A stretch of DNA of 64,000 nt from Phorcus lineatus (GCA_921293015.1 OV121092.1:47453064-47517063); one strand, 5' to 3'; shown: positions 1-15,331, counted from the first letter of the stretch. A program made the numbers and translations. Notes: a model not told the origin generated them from the sequence alone.

Positions 1-1640
1 GCGGGTCCGGTCAGTTCATTGATTAATCAGGGGTGGTCAGCACTGCTCAGTTAATTGATGTTGTGATTAATTCTGACTTTTGGGAATTCTGTCTTATGGC
101 ACAGAATGGTTTGTATGGTTTTAAAGCAATTAAGATGGTCCATCATGCATGACAGAGTTTACACTGGATTTGTCAGTCTACTACACTCAAATCTACTCTA
201 GAGTTACACATTGTCTTGCATATGGTTTACATGCACATTTCATAGATGTACAGATTGTCTAGTAACTACACATCAATTTCTAACATCCCATTTCCATTCA
301 AATAATGTTTGTTTGCTGCAAATCAATTGATTTTGGATAGCTAGATTAAAAAAAATTCAAATGCACATTTCCAAAATGAATGAAAAATTCAATGTAATTT
401 TCTTATTCAAACCTCTGGATCCAGACAATCGATCAACCATTGAACCCTTATACTGCTGGTTTTTCTGACATTTTCATCTTTCGTGGCAGACATCTTTTAC
501 CGTTAAAATACTGAATGTAGCTTTATTGATTTCCTGGTAAAAATACTTGGTGAAGCTTAATTGATTGTCCAGTGTATACAAGTCAAAAGGCTATATGTAC
601 CCACAAGCAGGTAAAATGTCCTCCTTAAAGGGGCAGTAACACATTCTTGAAAGGTCTATTTCTTCAAACTTTCACCAATACGTCTATTAAAACTCCGGCT
701 AATACCATCAGTTTTTAACGATATTTGCGAGATTTGAATAACAACGATTTCTGGATATTTTATAAATGCAACTACTAATCTTATAAATGTCCTTTTGTAT
801 GAATTATTACATATTTCATCAGAGAGATCATATCTTGAGTCTGTGAAAGCTATTTTAGAAAATATAGAAGTCCTGCATTGATGTTCAAAATGCAGAAACC
901 CATTTGATATTCAACAATACAACAATCTGTTGCTAAATTTTGAATAAAAAGTGCTTAATTGATTGAAGATGGAGAGGTTAAACTCTGAGATAGAATCTGT
1001 ACAACTTGCACTTTGGAGCACTTAAAGGAACCTGATCTTAAATACTCTATATTCTTACAGTACTCTTGTGGAGAATAAAATCCTTTATTCATTAATCATA
1101 CAAAACACATGAGCATTTCATAAGAAATATTAATATAATTTAATTTTGTTATCCCTGTATATCATAAATAAAGATTAACAACTAGGCTTTATCAATAATC
1201 TGTTAAAGTAATATAAGACAAGAATCTTTTGGTATTGTTACACAGATTAAAACAATTGTTGTGTTTACTAAAAGTTACAACTTCATTATCGATCAATTTC
1301 CAAAACATCAAAAAACCTCCGTTACATCATCCAGTACAACTGCAAGAAAAATTGACAGCATGCTAGATTTTCAATGCCAAAGCTGTCAAAATATGCTGCA
1401 CGTTTTTCATCGTATTGTCATTCACAATTAGCTCAGAGAATGAAAGGCTTTTTATGAAATATAATTTGTCAAGATGTGATAATTAATTTTTAAAATATCA
1501 AAATAGAAGGAAAGTCATTGGTTGTTATTCAGAGGTGTCTTGAAAATGTCAATTGATAAAATGAAATAATGATATCAAATAAATGTGAATTGAATCTAAA
1601 CAAGTTTCACTCTCTCAACCTCTAAATTATGTTCCCTGAC
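1..1640. other. AT-rich non-coding DNA, nothing recognised
   Basis: There is no open frame of note, no RNA gene and no clear repeat. Runs of A and T and short stops in all frames point to intergenic or intronic DNA. Confidence 0.6.
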
Positions 1641-1647
1641 AAAATAA

Positions 1648-1763
1648 ACGGGACAAAATAAATTAGGGATATTATTAATGTTAAGATAAATATTTCATCA
1701 GGTATAAAAAGTCAATATTTATAATATCAGAATTTTCATATATCCCTAATTATGTTTGTCCAG
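1648..1763. mobile_element. MITE copy 1 (TA-flanked, Tc1/mariner-like ends)
   Basis: The left end reads GGACAAAATAAATTAGGGAT and the right end ATCCCTAATTATGTTTGTCC, followed by AGTA. The two ends are inverted repeats of each other, and the element is about 115 bp with no coding capacity. A better preserved copy lies at 34032-34155. The right flank is TA; the left flank has drifted. Short TIRs and a TA target fit a Tc1/mariner-derived MITE, which is inference from the structure. Confidence 0.65.
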
Positions 1764-1765
1764 TA

Positions 1766-4700
1766 TATTGTTTTCATTCAACTATTGTGTGTGATGTGCA
1801 AAAAAATGGTTTGGTGATAATAACAGATAATAGAACCATTTTATAAGTTTGATGACTTACATATAAAATATGAGGATTTTTTGTATGCTATATGATACTC
1901 TTATCAAGAAAATGATAAAAAAAGAAAAAATATTTATTACCAAAGCTCATATTCCTTCTAACTTCTAACAAGGACACATGCAAACACTGACACAGTTAAT
2001 ATTCACTGTATACACACAGTATAGTATCTCACTACATTGCTTTCACCTGATCATGCCTCCGCTGATTAGCTTATAAACATCTTTAGCTATATCATTATCA
2101 GTACTTTAATGTTCACTTGCTTTACAATTCAACAAAATATAAAAATAAAAATCCAATAATAAAAGAGATAACTTTTGTTTTTAAAAATAAAACAGAGTGA
2201 AAAATTAAACTGAATTAAGGAAAGAGTTAACGTAACCTTTGATGTTCACTTGATATCAACCAAAGCAAATTCACTTGTTTCAGCACCTGCCTCCCAACAC
2301 CCTAACTAGTTTTAGATAAAGACTTCAGTGAGTTACATCATAGATGCTGTAATGAAAACTAAATTAATGAAAGCTTCAAAAACATGACTGAAAGGCAATC
2401 AAGCAACCATCAAACCCTGAAACTATGAAACCTTGAAACACACGGCACATAATCTCCACACCACGAGATAATCTCGCTCCAACACTTCACATCTTCGTTA
2501 AAAGGGTTCCAGCTGACACTGATTTCCAGGTAATTAGTTAACGAGTATTAGCCGCAACAGATTTCAGTCTCCGCGTGCTACAAATGTCCAATGTGCGGAA
2601 TGCAATTTCAGGAGATGCAATTTACAGGGAATGTAATTTGCCGTGTAGTTAAATATTGTCACGAATATAGGTTTAGTTGTAGGAGGCACACTGAACATAT
2701 CTGAGCTAGGTGTAAAGCTTTATCTAACTGCTTTGTTAATGTATGTATTGCAGAATCCGTGTTATTGTGATAAAGTGGATGTTCTGTTGAATCGTTTGCA
2801 ATAGCTGATTTTCTATAAAGATAATAATAACTTTTTGAAAGATGAATAAAAGAGATTTTTTGTTGTTGGAAACTTTATTTGTTGTTAATGAAATTGATAA
2901 CTCCAATCTTTGAGAGATGTTCCTACCATTATTTGTTGCAAAGGTGAAACTAAACTTACTTTAGAATATTTGGAAGAAATGAGCTTATTACTCTTTTTAT
3001 ACAAATAAAAACTTAAAGGTATAAAAAAAAAAGTTGCCCTTACTGTTTCACACCATCCTCAAATTTAGTATTCTATACAGTAAATTTAGTAATCTACAAA
3101 ACCTCCAAAAACCGAAAATACATTTATTATATTACTTAAATAGATTCATTTCTTATTAATGCAAATTCCTCACAAATTGTTTTTCTTAATTTAAAACACA
3201 TAAACTGAGCGTTTTCTGAAAACCGACAATAACAGTGTTCCAAAATATCAAAGTGAATCTGAGAACCAGGTGCTTATCTTGTTGACAGTTTCCACTAACG
3301 AGAAAATAGGCCCAGGTGTAAATAGAGTACTGATCAGAGTGAGATAGACGACGATATACAGGTGAAGTGTTTATCCAGATCTGAGTGATAGTCATTACTT
3401 CACATACTGCTTTATCAGGTGTGTCAACACAAAGCAGATAGCACTCGGAAAATGTACTAACATTTTCTTATTTTCTTTCACAGCAGATACAAATTTGGGC
3501 TAGTTAAAAAGCAAAACTAAAATACCAACCGGAGTTTGTCTGACACAACAACATGTCAATGATAGCAACTATCTGATGTAGACAAGTGTTTCCCCTGATA
3601 CATACATGGCATAATCCAACAGAGGCGATGGGGGTTTTTAGGGACTGAAATGGGGGTTTTTCCTTCTCAAGGATCTCAATAATTAACATGAGAAGTTTGT
3701 GACTGTCATGCAAAATTATTTTGGTTATTATTATCTTTATCAACTTAGATTGAATTATCACTTAAATCTGACATCAAAATAATTTACAGTAAATTGAAAA
3801 TATCAATTGAGTGAAACTTCATTAAGAAAAGTCCAACTCTGTGATCGTCACATTGAAATTTAAAAATTACAGATCGTTTATAATTCGGATCGATGAGAGG
3901 ACGTTGTTTACAAATGCACTTCTTGCAATAATAGAAGTGCTGATGAACGGCGGTTTATCGACAGTGCTTGAATGAATGAGGGAGTTTTCTCCACGTAAAT
4001 TTAACCGAAATTTCAAATAGTTTAATCGTACCTGCCTCATTAAAACATCGATAATATGTTTTGTTTACAAATATTCTTCCTAAAACATGAATTAGATCGT
4101 GTTTCTAAAACCATGTACGAAAATACGACTCCGGACTGCGGAAGTAAATTTTACAAGTTGGTCGTAACACGTGGTCGTGATAATCTCATGGCAACATATT
4201 ACCGATACAACATACAATGTTTAAATAAACCATAATCTGTTTAGCAGTAATTCGTATTTTATTAAAATAATGAAACATACAATAAATACTTTTATTTATT
4301 CATATATTACTCGAAAAAAAAAGACAATCGTAAAGAAAATAATGGACACGAGAGAATAACTTCAATGTTATTTGTCGTTAAGAAAAGGCATTGATTTTCC
4401 AAACGGTGTTTCCTTTTTAGAGCTCCTGTAAGATAATGTTCACGACTTCAACGTTCATTTTCGATAATTTGTGCGATTATTAAATCTTTTGAAGTTTAAG
4501 AGGTATGTTGTCGATCTTTAATAGTCTATCATAATGATATTGTAATATCTTATCATTAACTTAAACATAATTCATCGAGCCTCAGCTATCCTATAGAAAT
4601 AAAAACTACTCGATAATTAATTCTCGAATCACCGGTGTACAATAACAACGTGCTCTTGCGATCGTATTTCTGACAAATATTTGTTTTAATTTCGACTAAA

Positions 4701-4780
4701 AACTATTGATATGTTTGAAGTTTTATCAAATCGAAGATTTAGAATAGGTAACACAGAAAAATAATTCTTAGCACTTCTCT
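1766..4780. other. AT-rich non-coding DNA, nothing recognised
   Basis: The small open frames here (for example 3186-3395 and 3504-3761, minus) show no motif, no codon bias and no supporting context. I treat them as chance frames. Confidence 0.55.
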
Positions 4781-4781
4781 T

Positions 4782-4860
4782 AAAATCGGGTTTTTTCCAT
4801 ACCCGATCGGGTACGCGGGTCAGACGGCCTGAAATCGGGTAAACCCGCCGAAATCGGGTA
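4782..4860. repeat. Short GC-rich island of AAATCGGGT repeats
   Basis: AAATCGGGT-like words occur three times, and inverted CCCGAT and ACCCG words let the segment fold on itself. It stands out from the AT-rich surroundings. No function is recognised. Confidence 0.4.
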
Positions 4861-4905
4861 ATATGCCATGTATGCTGATAGAAACACAATCACAGGAAGA
4901 AGGCT

Positions 4906-5260
4906 TTCAGATCAGTTATTGGTGATTTAACTATCTACCTGTTATGTTGATGGTTAATTAGTGACAGGTAGACAGGTAGATTGGGAGGTAAGTCAGCAGT
5001 AAAGAATCTGATTCACAACTCAAACTGCAGCACAAGGGTACCTCAGATAAGTCCAATAACACTGAAAGCAGCCCAGGCTATTGCTTGATTATTCAGATTA
5101 GTTATTGACAGGTAAACTATCTTCCTGCCATGCGGTTAATTAGTGACAGGTAGATAGGGCTTGTAACAGGATCTGATATGTAACTCAAATTGCAGCATAA
5201 TGGTGTCTGAGATAAGTCCATTCTTACAGAAAAGTGTTTTGGCTATTGTTAAGTGTGTGG
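4906..5260. repeat. Diverged tandem duplication, period about 186 bp
   Basis: Copy 1 starts at about 4906 (TTCAGATCAGTTATTG) and copy 2 at about 5092 (TTCAGATTAGTTATTG). Both contain GGTTAATTAGTGACAGGTAGA and, further on, AGATAAGTCCA. Weaker echoes (GATAAGCCC near 5934, short GACAGGTGAG words near 5550) suggest that an older array reached to about 6170. Confidence 0.6.
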
Positions 5261-6250
5261 GCTGGATAACTCATGAGAGTTGATTAAAGGGACGGTTCAA
5301 CAAAAGAGACCTTTCTGTTGGTCCAGAGGTTGAAAGAGTAATTTGGACGAAAAACGTGGCGCATATGTAAGAGGGGTTTCATAGGAAGTTAGGACTTGAG
5401 TAAGAGGATAGATTAAATTTGTCCATGAAAATAACCCAACTGTACCATCACATTAAACAACAGCTACGAAACAGGACAGTAATTGACACAAATACTGATC
5501 CTAACGAACTATCTGTAAAGTGTATCACTTGTGCTAATTAGAGTTATGGACAGGTGAGAAAAAGAATATCTGTACTGACAATAAATGCATCGCCAGTGCT
5601 AATTGAGGTGAGATAAGGCACAAGGCATGATATTCACTTTATACAACAGGACACTGCACCATGAGTAGATGGTGTCATGAAGAAAGATCAAATATCTATC
5701 TCAGAGAAACATGTTTGTTATGAAGTGTGCTCCAATATATCTCTCTCACATGTAACCTAATATGAAGACTTTTCTGAAAGCGACACAAAGAGTTGACTGT
5801 GGACTGCAATCTGAAATCACCTGTAATCAGCAGCAGGTGGGAAGAGATGAAGAGTATCAGGTGTTAACTAGCTGTACAGAGCAACAGTAATAGGATGTGA
5901 TTTGTAGAGAAAACCAACAGTGGATTCTGAGATAAGCCCTGCCTGCAACAAATATCTATAACTGAGGCATCAGTTGTCTCACCTGACGTAATTAGTTGGA
6001 GGTTGATAGAGATAGAGGGTCTTGTACTATGTAATTATATAGAGTAACAGTAGACAGTGAAGAGAACGCAGATAGAGATTCTACGACTGAACCTGGAGTA
6101 AACACCTGTCACAGTGATTTGGACTAATTGGCATTGAGGCAGGTGTGACAAGATCACATACTGTATTACAAGTGAAAATCCCTATCACACCCCCTCATAT
6201 GTTTTTATCTAAAGATATACACATGCAATAACATAGGTGGCCCCTACCCA
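5261..6250. other. Non-coding DNA with decayed echoes of the 186-bp repeat
   Basis: I see no gene. Short words shared with the preceding duplication recur irregularly. Confidence 0.45.
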
Positions 6251-6320
6251 AAACCTACCATATGAAAAACCTACCATATGAAAAACCTACCATATGAAAA
6301 ACCTATCATATGAAAAACCT
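6251..6320. repeat. 16-bp tandem repeat, about 4 copies
   Basis: The unit ACCATATGAAAAACCT is repeated head to tail, with one unit changed to ATCATATG. A 68-codon open frame starts inside it (6294-6500, plus) but has no recognisable domain. Confidence 0.85.
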
Positions 6321-8810
6321 AGACGATTCCATTCTCCTGAAGCTTGTTTCAAGCCTGTTTCTCAACAAGCCCTGAACCTTCACTCCCTGCATTCAACAGA
6401 AGAGCCCTATCGAGTATTCTTCATGGAAATGAAATTCAAGGGGACATTTCTATTTATTCATACATATCATAAGTACATGGTTATAACATTACCCAGTTGA
6501 AACCGTCAAACACGTTACTCTGGGTAACATTTAGGGTGATTTAGACCTGACAACTTTATAAACAAGAGCACTCACTCGTTAAAAAAGAAACAATGAAGTG
6601 AAGCAATTCATCGACGCTTCAAGTTTTAAAAGTCTTATAAAAATCATTTATGAATGTGTGAATACTCTATCTAATCACATAGTTTATTGTTACAATGTTT
6701 CACAGTAAGTATAAGTACAGTTCATTTTGTCATTTCTTTCCCCAAAAAAACAACATGACTGACCGATTCTTGATAGGATGTAATCTTAAAGTGGACATTT
6801 GACCTTACTTGGAGGAGTTTATATTGTGTATTTTCAGCACACTCTACTACAGAATTGTAAAAAATTTGCATAGATTTAGATGGCAAAATTTGTCTCACAA
6901 CAGCAAAAATATATAATTGAATCTGACATTAATCTTTGATATATCAATGTATAAGTTCCTAGCTCTTTTAAACTGAGAAAATTAAGATCTTTTACTTATT
7001 TGATGAGTTTTCCAATTTTCAAAATGCCAAGAGTACATTGAAAACAGTATTGGCAATCCAGAATCATGACAGAGTAGTGGTATACAAAGCAATGCACCTC
7101 TGTCTTGATGCTGACAGCTCAGTAGGGACAAACTCTAGAGCAATAACACTATCAAAATGATCTGATAATGATATCTATATTTTGACAGGTTTCCTGTGCC
7201 TAGATGGTTGTCGTGAGATTAAGGCAGGACCAGAAACAAGACAAATGGGCATGCATCAATGTATAGGGGATGAACACCTCACAGCTTGGCTGATATCAAC
7301 CTTAAACTTGAGATATACACTTTAGTTACTGAAGTAATCCCGGAATCTCATCAGCTCCAAGCTAGCCATCTGTTCCTCACAGATAGAACCAGAGAAGCAA
7401 TAACACTCCACCAGTAAGCAATGAGAGGTAATAACTCAATTATTCACTTGTTCTGTGGAGCACTAGCTGCACATGAGTGTGGGTGCCACATGCACTAAAC
7501 AGATACACACCCGCTGTAATAACTCTACACCTATTATGAGAAATAATAATTTGATTATTCATCTGTGTTAACGGGCATCATGTGTCCAGTAAGATGTGGG
7601 GTACCTTGGAGAAATCTAACTGCAGAACAGAACCAGCTGGGGGGGGGGGGGGGGGGGGGGTAAACGGTTAGAAGCAGTGAGTTACTCAGGAATGTGTTGC
7701 AGTTAAACCTGCTACATATTCTAAAATTTTGAAACCATTTTATGAATAACAAAACAAGAAATATTTTTTACTCTTATCTGAGTTGTATAAAAAAGTGACC
7801 TGTTTGTTTCATCACTGATTGACAACCTTTGTTAATTGAATCTCAAAAGACTTGACACTCTCGTCCAAAACAATTTGCAAAACACCTCAATCATTTAAAA
7901 GTTCTACCTGGTAATTAGTTCCGGGTGAAATAAGCAGACAGCAGATGTGACAGTTAATCAACGAGTTTAATTAATAGCAAATATTTCCTGTTGTCCTAGC
8001 GCTGGTCTTGTTTGTTTCACACTTTGTCAACAATTCACCCAGTGTCAGTGGGCTGTTACATTTACAGACTAATCTGACTGCTGCAGAAAAAAATTTAACC
8101 TCAGCAGAGACCAAATACTCACATTTATACATAGATAAATGACTTAGTATTACATGTGCATTTAGTTTCACATTAAATCATAATTTACAAACATATTAAA
8201 AATGCATGATATTGAAGGAATTTAAGTACTCTAGTTCATCATTTAATTGCATATCTAGATGAAATTAATACAATTGCAATTAACACCATATGACATCAAA
8301 AACATAAACAAATTTGTGATCATAATGCACTGTTATAGATATAAATGAATTTATAGAGCACCTGATACAATTATACCAACATTATATTTAAATAATGTTT
8401 CAGTTATATTTTTGTAGAGTTCACAAAAGCTTGAACACAGGTCTCAAACAATGAAGCAAAACATTCTAGGTACCAGTGCAGTTAATTTACCCAGTGCTAC
8501 CTCAAGTTGAGAATTGAAAGCTTTTCTAAAGTGGATGTTTAACCCTATCTTTCATCATTTTGTTTAAGACCGAAGGTATGTCAACATACATGATGCTCTT
8601 GTTTCAATCAAGGAAACAAAAAAAACGTTCTAAGCTATTCCAATGTTAAAAATGAATAAAAATTTTGTTAATAGATAGTGAATTGTAAATGAAGGAGCAA
8701 AAAAAACCTGAACAAAGTTACTATTTTCTATATATGATAATTCAAAGAATCTTCTTCTAATGAAGTTGTTGTATTAAGTTGTTGTATTAAATCAACTTTG
8801 TCTACATTCT
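6321..8810. other. Non-coding DNA, nothing recognised apart from the G-run
   Basis: There are no supported genes. The only striking sequence is the homopolymer at 7639-7660, listed separately. Confidence 0.5.
7639..7660 (+). repeat. Poly(G) run of 22
   Basis: 22 consecutive G bases on the plus strand. They could fold as a G-quadruplex, and the length is hard to sequence and likely to vary. Confidence 0.9.
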
Positions 8811-8814
8811 TATA

Positions 8815-9500
<686 letters not shown>

Positions 9501-9501
9501 T

Positions 9502-10545
9502 ATCTAAACAACAGTTTCATGCCCTAACTTGATATTGTGTTCTCTCCTCAACTCTAGCAGGGCCCAGATAAATAAGTGAGTAATTATCCCAAGACTCATC
9601 ACTGGACAACTATGATTTATCCTGTACAACTTTCATGTTTTGTCACTTCAATATCTCTGAGGCACTCACATCAAAGCATGGCAGCTTTGGGAGCTGAATT
9701 GTCAATATTGGAACTCTCTAAATGTGATACCTCTTAGTTCTAATAGAGAATTTTCAAATTCCAACCATCTTGCTGAATCTTTTTAACTTCAAAATAAAAC
9801 TTTATCTAAACCTTAAGTTTGAATATGATCAAAAATCCATCATAAAAGTGGAAAGTTTTAATTCCAAACCTTTTAACATTTCATCTCAATACAAGATGCA
9901 GCAAAACATCTGCAACTTACAAAAGAACTACAAGATTATGAATGCAGAAGAAAATCAAGAGCATTTATGTACTTCAAGTTCATTACGGCAAATGTAAAGG
10001 ATTGATGTAATCCTAGTGATTTTTCAGAACCTTTATGAAATACCCTTAGGAATAAAGAGCCTAAAGCCATTTTCAAGAAGACCAATTACGATAATGATTT
10101 TCTTATATATTATTTCTTCACTTTCATTTTTTAAACTGAAATAATCATTCTAATTTGAACATTCACAAGGTCTAGGATTACACTTTAAGGCTTCCCAGAT
10201 TACTTTATCACTTGATCTACATGAGTTCATGAAGCTGTCCATAACCCCTGCTACAAATCCATCCTGAGAGTGTTTTAAATAGGTATTTTTATTATCATTT
10301 CTATCAAACATGTTATAACAATTTAAAGAAATATATTTGAAGAAGAGCAAGATTATATGGATAAAAATTTCCAACATACACAATATTTACTAAATGCATA
10401 TTTTTTTATTTGATGAAATGATGGAGAAGTTTACATTAAACTCTATTACCTGTATGTTTAAAAGGTGATTAATTTGCTTTCCTTTTGTATTTAAATTTTG
10501 GATGCCTTTAAAGAGAGGATATATTCTGTAATAAGCCTGTTAACT
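9502..10545. other. Non-coding DNA, nothing recognised
   Basis: The open frames at 9770-9997 (plus) and 10150-10383 (minus) lack motifs and are AT-driven. No repeat was seen. Confidence 0.5.
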
Positions 10546-10890
10546 GTAAGCATTTTGTATGTCTGCACGTAAGCATTTTATCTGTCTGCACCTAAGCATT
10601 TTATCTGTCTGCACCTGAGCATTTTGTCTGTCTGCACCTAAGCATTTTGTCTGTCTGCACCTAAGCATTTTGTATGTCTGCACCTAAGCATTTTGTATGT
10701 CTGCACCTAAGCATTTTGTATGTCTGCACCTAAGCATTTTGTATGTCTGCACCTAAGCATTTTGTCTGTCTCCACCTAAGCATTTTGTATGTCTGCACCT
10801 AAGCATTTTGTCTGTCTCCACCTAAGCATTTTGTCTGTCTGCACCTAAGCATTTTGTCTGTCTCCACCTAAGCATTTTGTATGTCTGCAC
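10546..10890. repeat. 23-bp minisatellite, 15 copies
   Basis: The unit is CTAAGCATTTTGTATGTCTGC plus AC, repeated head to tail without gaps. Units differ only at GTATG versus GTCTG or ATCTG and at CTGCAC versus CTCCAC. The variants alternate irregularly, as expected from unequal exchange. The 23-bp period is not a multiple of three and cannot code continuously. Confidence 0.95.
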
Positions 10891-13800
10891 CTGAGGCCAG
10901 GATGACAACGGAGATAATTATTTTACACCATTGACAACCTCCCAGAATGCAACAGTGGTCAGAGCATTCCTTCACATTTGTGAGAAGCGGGTTCCCGTGG
11001 GGGCAATTAGAGTGGATCGTGATCATCTGTGGACCAGACCACTTGCCCCTGATCTTCAACAGAGCAGACACAGCTAATCATCATTATTGTTAATTGTGAT
11101 GTCAACTTCTTCAACAAATGTTGAGAACAGAATTTTGTCCAATTCATTAGACGAAGCCAGAGAAGAAGAAGAAATTTTTTTTATTTAAGTGTCGAGCAAC
11201 ATACAACATTAGGTGATGACAATTTTAAATATTACATAAAAAAGTTGCATGTTGCTCGGCCAAATATGGCCTACGGGACACTATTCAACAGTTGAAACAT
11301 ACACAATGATATTCACAGACATTCATACATATATAATAAGTACCAGGGAATAATGAGAATTTTTTTTTTTAATTTAAATAAATGTATCTAGAATAAATTA
11401 ATTAATTAATAAATGAACAATTAAACAAACAAATAAATAAATACATTAGACGTGAACATCTACAAAATTGTAGCGATTAAATGAAAAGAAAATATTGAAT
11501 GACAGAGATGCCAGGTGGAATAGAAAAAATAGATGATATCCAAAGTTAACAAGTTTCAAGAAGGCTGACGGTATGTGTTTTACATATGCACATTGATATG
11601 AGAGATTTTAAAAGACGAGTTTATACAGCTATGTTAAACTCTTGCACCAAGATGTACCTTAGTTAAACCTGACTTCCAGAGCAAGAGTAGCTTAATGGAA
11701 CAATCGTCATGCACAGAGATTGGCAACCATTAACTCATGATAAACCCCTAAAGGCTAAACTCAGCTGAGAAACTAGTTTCATTCCTGGAAATATGGATGA
11801 AAACCTTGATTGAATAGTTGAAATTTCTGGACATGTTGAGTCCTAAATGCGAATCTGTAGCCAACAGGATCCCTTGAGGACAATTAGTGTTTGTGCGATC
11901 ATCTCGACGGACGAACCCACTTGGCTTTAATTAACTTCATCTATGGTCTATCATCTGTGAATAGCTGAACGTGAGTGCTCGGAGTTACTCAGAGAGCCTG
12001 GTTCTCATCATCTCTATTGTGTTGTTTGTGACAGTGACGTGACTCATGCTTACAACAACCTAGCCTTGATTAATTGGGATTAATCACACAAGATATGTTT
12101 CATTTCATGGACTTTCACTAGCCTTTGATTCATTATTGCTTGTAGAAGAAGAACCCTGAGAAAATGGAGCAAAAGCACATCACATCAGTAATTCATACAA
12201 TTACCACTCACATATATATTTATATATCTCAGGAGATTGAGTCATTTACTGATTATTCCAAAAATGAGTTTAAAAGAAAAATTGAGAAAACAAATTGCTT
12301 ATCTTGTAGAAGCAATACTATAGCATTAGGTGACTTGAAACTCATTTTATCCAAGTCCTATGAGAGACCTTACTGTACATATAGAGTAATTACTGACAAA
12401 ATCGAAGAGAAAGATTTTTTTATGAAGCAAATTGTCTTGACTATCATGGACTTCAAATCCAAATTCATTTTTATCTTTCCTGACATCAATATTTCAGAAA
12501 GCAATTGTGCTGGCACCATGTTAATTACAAACGTGTTGCCCCTGGGAATATACCATAGGTGAAATGTCAATACTACTTTCCTACTAACTGACATCAATTG
12601 TAATCCTGCCAGACTATCTTCCTGAAAACTAACATCACTTGTAGAGTCAACAAGATGTAATTGCTCATGCTCACCTGTTCAAGCAAGTTTCTCTCATTTC
12701 CTATAATTAGTTTTTCAGCAATAGTATGTAAATAGCAGTACATTAACATGTTTTCCTAACAACTCATTATACTTGATGGGATAAGTGCAGGTGGGAGTGG
12801 AACGTCACCTTATAACGGGAACATTGATCAATCATCTTCAGATTTGACTTCACTTGTCTCATACATGCAATATCATCATCACTTTAATTACAATTAATAA
12901 CAATTATCACTTACACTTAATTCTTATCTAACCATTCTTAGCATTTGTATTCCTTCTGAAATACTGAATTCAATAAAATATACCCTTGTTTATTGCAAGA
13001 AAATCTCTTCATTTCGAAAAGGTTGATTTAATCGCGCCTTTTCTGATGTCATCTCTTTACGAGCCCCTCAGATTTTGTGACATAGTTAATACATTTTAAG
13101 TTTTCAAGGACCAGTTTCAAAAGTTCGAAAATCTTTATCAATTGCGAGGCATAACAAATTCTTTTTTTTATCATTTTATAATAGTAAAATTTTATAATAT
13201 AATCATATCATAGTAATTGACATGACAATCGAATATCACCTTTTCTGATGCATTTATTAAAGCATAACTTTGTAGACACCCCTTTCAGGATCATAATGTT
13301 TTGAAGTCATGGCAATTAATTGTTTATGTTAATTTGTTCTTTAGATCATCTAATTATTGATTTTTCATTAGAAGAAAAACGTTTGCATTTACGTTACTGG
13401 TGTGAAGTTTGATTCCAAATAAAGCTTCTGTTCCTATCAAGGCCTAATTGATGAACACTGTTGGTAATATTTGTAATTAAACACACCTTTTGATAAAATT
13501 CAAGATATACAAAAGGTAAATCGTTAATAATGAAATATCATTTACAACACAATAGTCCTGTATCTGTCCTGTGCCACTTTTCATGGACATCAAGACATCA
13601 TAGTTATAGACCCTTAGTTGTATGTATGAAAATAAAATCTTTTACTTCAAATAATTATTAAAATGTTTTCATCTTTATGATGACAAAGGCATCCTTTCAC
13701 TACTCCAAAATGACAGAATAACTGTCATGACAACAACAGAAATTGATTAGAAAAAAATTCATTTTTCTTAATAATTGACAAATGTAACTGATGTTGAGAA

Positions 13801-15284
13801 ATTATTTCATCAATCTTGACAAATCCTTTACAGAAAATTCAAAAATGCTGATCAAGTGGATTAACCAAGTGTCACAATTTTAAGAAGCCTTGATATTTCA
13901 TTGGAGTAGCTTCTGGGGTTTTTTTGTGAGAAAAAAACATCAAAAATGGTTTGATGACAACTTATTAAAGAAAATGATAAAGAACATGTGGCAGTGAAAT
14001 ATTTTGGTCAAACGGAGAGAAAAAAACAATCAATAAATCATCATTCATCATTGATTAGAGAGATCAAACAAGGAATTACCATAAACCGAGATATTGGTTT
14101 CCATTCGTGCAGCAATTTTAAACAAACAAACCAAGAAATTGATGAATCAAATCAAAGACAGCAAATAAATCAACAAGCTTTCATTTGCTGATAAGAGTAA
14201 TAAGGAGATTGGAATTTCAATTATCTCAACATTTACAATGATTTATGACTTCACACTAAAAGAAGTACTTTTCAGACAATATTCATATTTCCTTATAAAT
14301 GATTTAGAACAGATATAAAAATTATGAAGTACATGTGTTTATAACCAAGTTGGAGTTATCTTCAATTGATCTGACTATTAGCAACCAAAGTTTTCATTTA
14401 TCATATCAATGTATGATTTACAATGCTCAGATAAAATCAAATTCATTCTTGGATTCTCTATTGTCTCTGGTAACATAGTTCTCAATTAGGCATCAGCTCT
14501 ACCAACCAGATACTAGTGTTGGGGCATGCAACGTAAGAGTTGAGATAAGATCTATGATACATTACTAAAAGAGTGTACTGTTTCCATCCGCTGGTTTACT
14601 TCAATTACTATCGACTAACATCCAAATTGATGTCTGCAAGTTTGATGTATGAAGCAAATCATGTCAGAACATTTCACAAAACCATTCCATCTTTCTTTTT
14701 TATGGTTAATGATTTCTCAAAAACTGATTTGATAGGCTGTTTGATGCATTCGAACGATAGCTGAGAATTATCAGATATGAATAATCTATACCTCTTTTCA
14801 TTAATTTGACCCTAGAATACCCCTCAGGGGGTTGGTAGTTAAATGTAATAGGGTCCACAATTTGTGACAGAGGATTTCACCACTATCATTAAATGAAAAA
14901 AGATTCTTGAAAGGCTTTAATCTTGAGAAATTGGTTAGAACTATAATATTTATAAAGATTGTGTTTGACTATCACATTATTTTGTCCTGAAAATTGACAA
15001 TAGAAAATAGGCAACTACTTTTCAAGGTTATTTCATAAAGTCATCTCTGATATAACGATTAAAATTTACACAAAATCACATATTCAAAAGACGATCTTAA
15101 CAAATTATTGAAGTCTATTCATCAATATATAATAAAATCTGATCGATTTGACTCCTTTTAAGCACTTGAATATGTAATGACTGCCACGTAAACAACATGA
15201 TATTCATGTAAAACCACTATCTTTGAAGCTAAGTTGTGAATCGGACATGTGTCACTAATATGAGTTTGTATTTATTTATATGTA
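10891..15284. other. AT-rich non-coding DNA, little recognised
   Basis: No supported gene. Near 11190-11270 the words GTCGAGCAACATAC and GCATGTTGCTCGGC form a short inverted pair that may belong to an old transposon end. The open frames at 12164-12562 (132 codons, plus) and 12370-12597 (minus) overlap and show no domain, so I do not call either a gene. Confidence 0.45.
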
Positions 15285-15297
15285 ACTGTATCGGAGC

Positions 15298-15331
15298 GGC
15301 CTTGATATAAGCTCTTCGGAGCTTGTTGGCC
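15298..15331 (+). other. Stable hairpin with UUCG tetraloop, possible transposon 3' end
   Basis: AAGCTC-TTCG-GAGCTT (15309-15324) is a perfect 6-bp stem on a UUCG loop, nested inside GGCC/GGCC at 15298-15301 and 15328-15331. A TA-rich tail follows. A compact RNA hairpin before an AT-rich tail is typical of non-LTR retrotransposon 3' ends. That reading is inference, since no reverse transcriptase is nearby. Confidence 0.4.

Noticed and set aside
10546-10890. CRISPR-like array
   Set aside because: Units are joined directly with no spacers, and the DNA is eukaryotic. It is an ordinary minisatellite.
12164-12597. Overlapping 132-codon (plus) and 75-codon (minus) frames
   Set aside because: AT-rich, no domain, opposite strands overlapping; chance frames.
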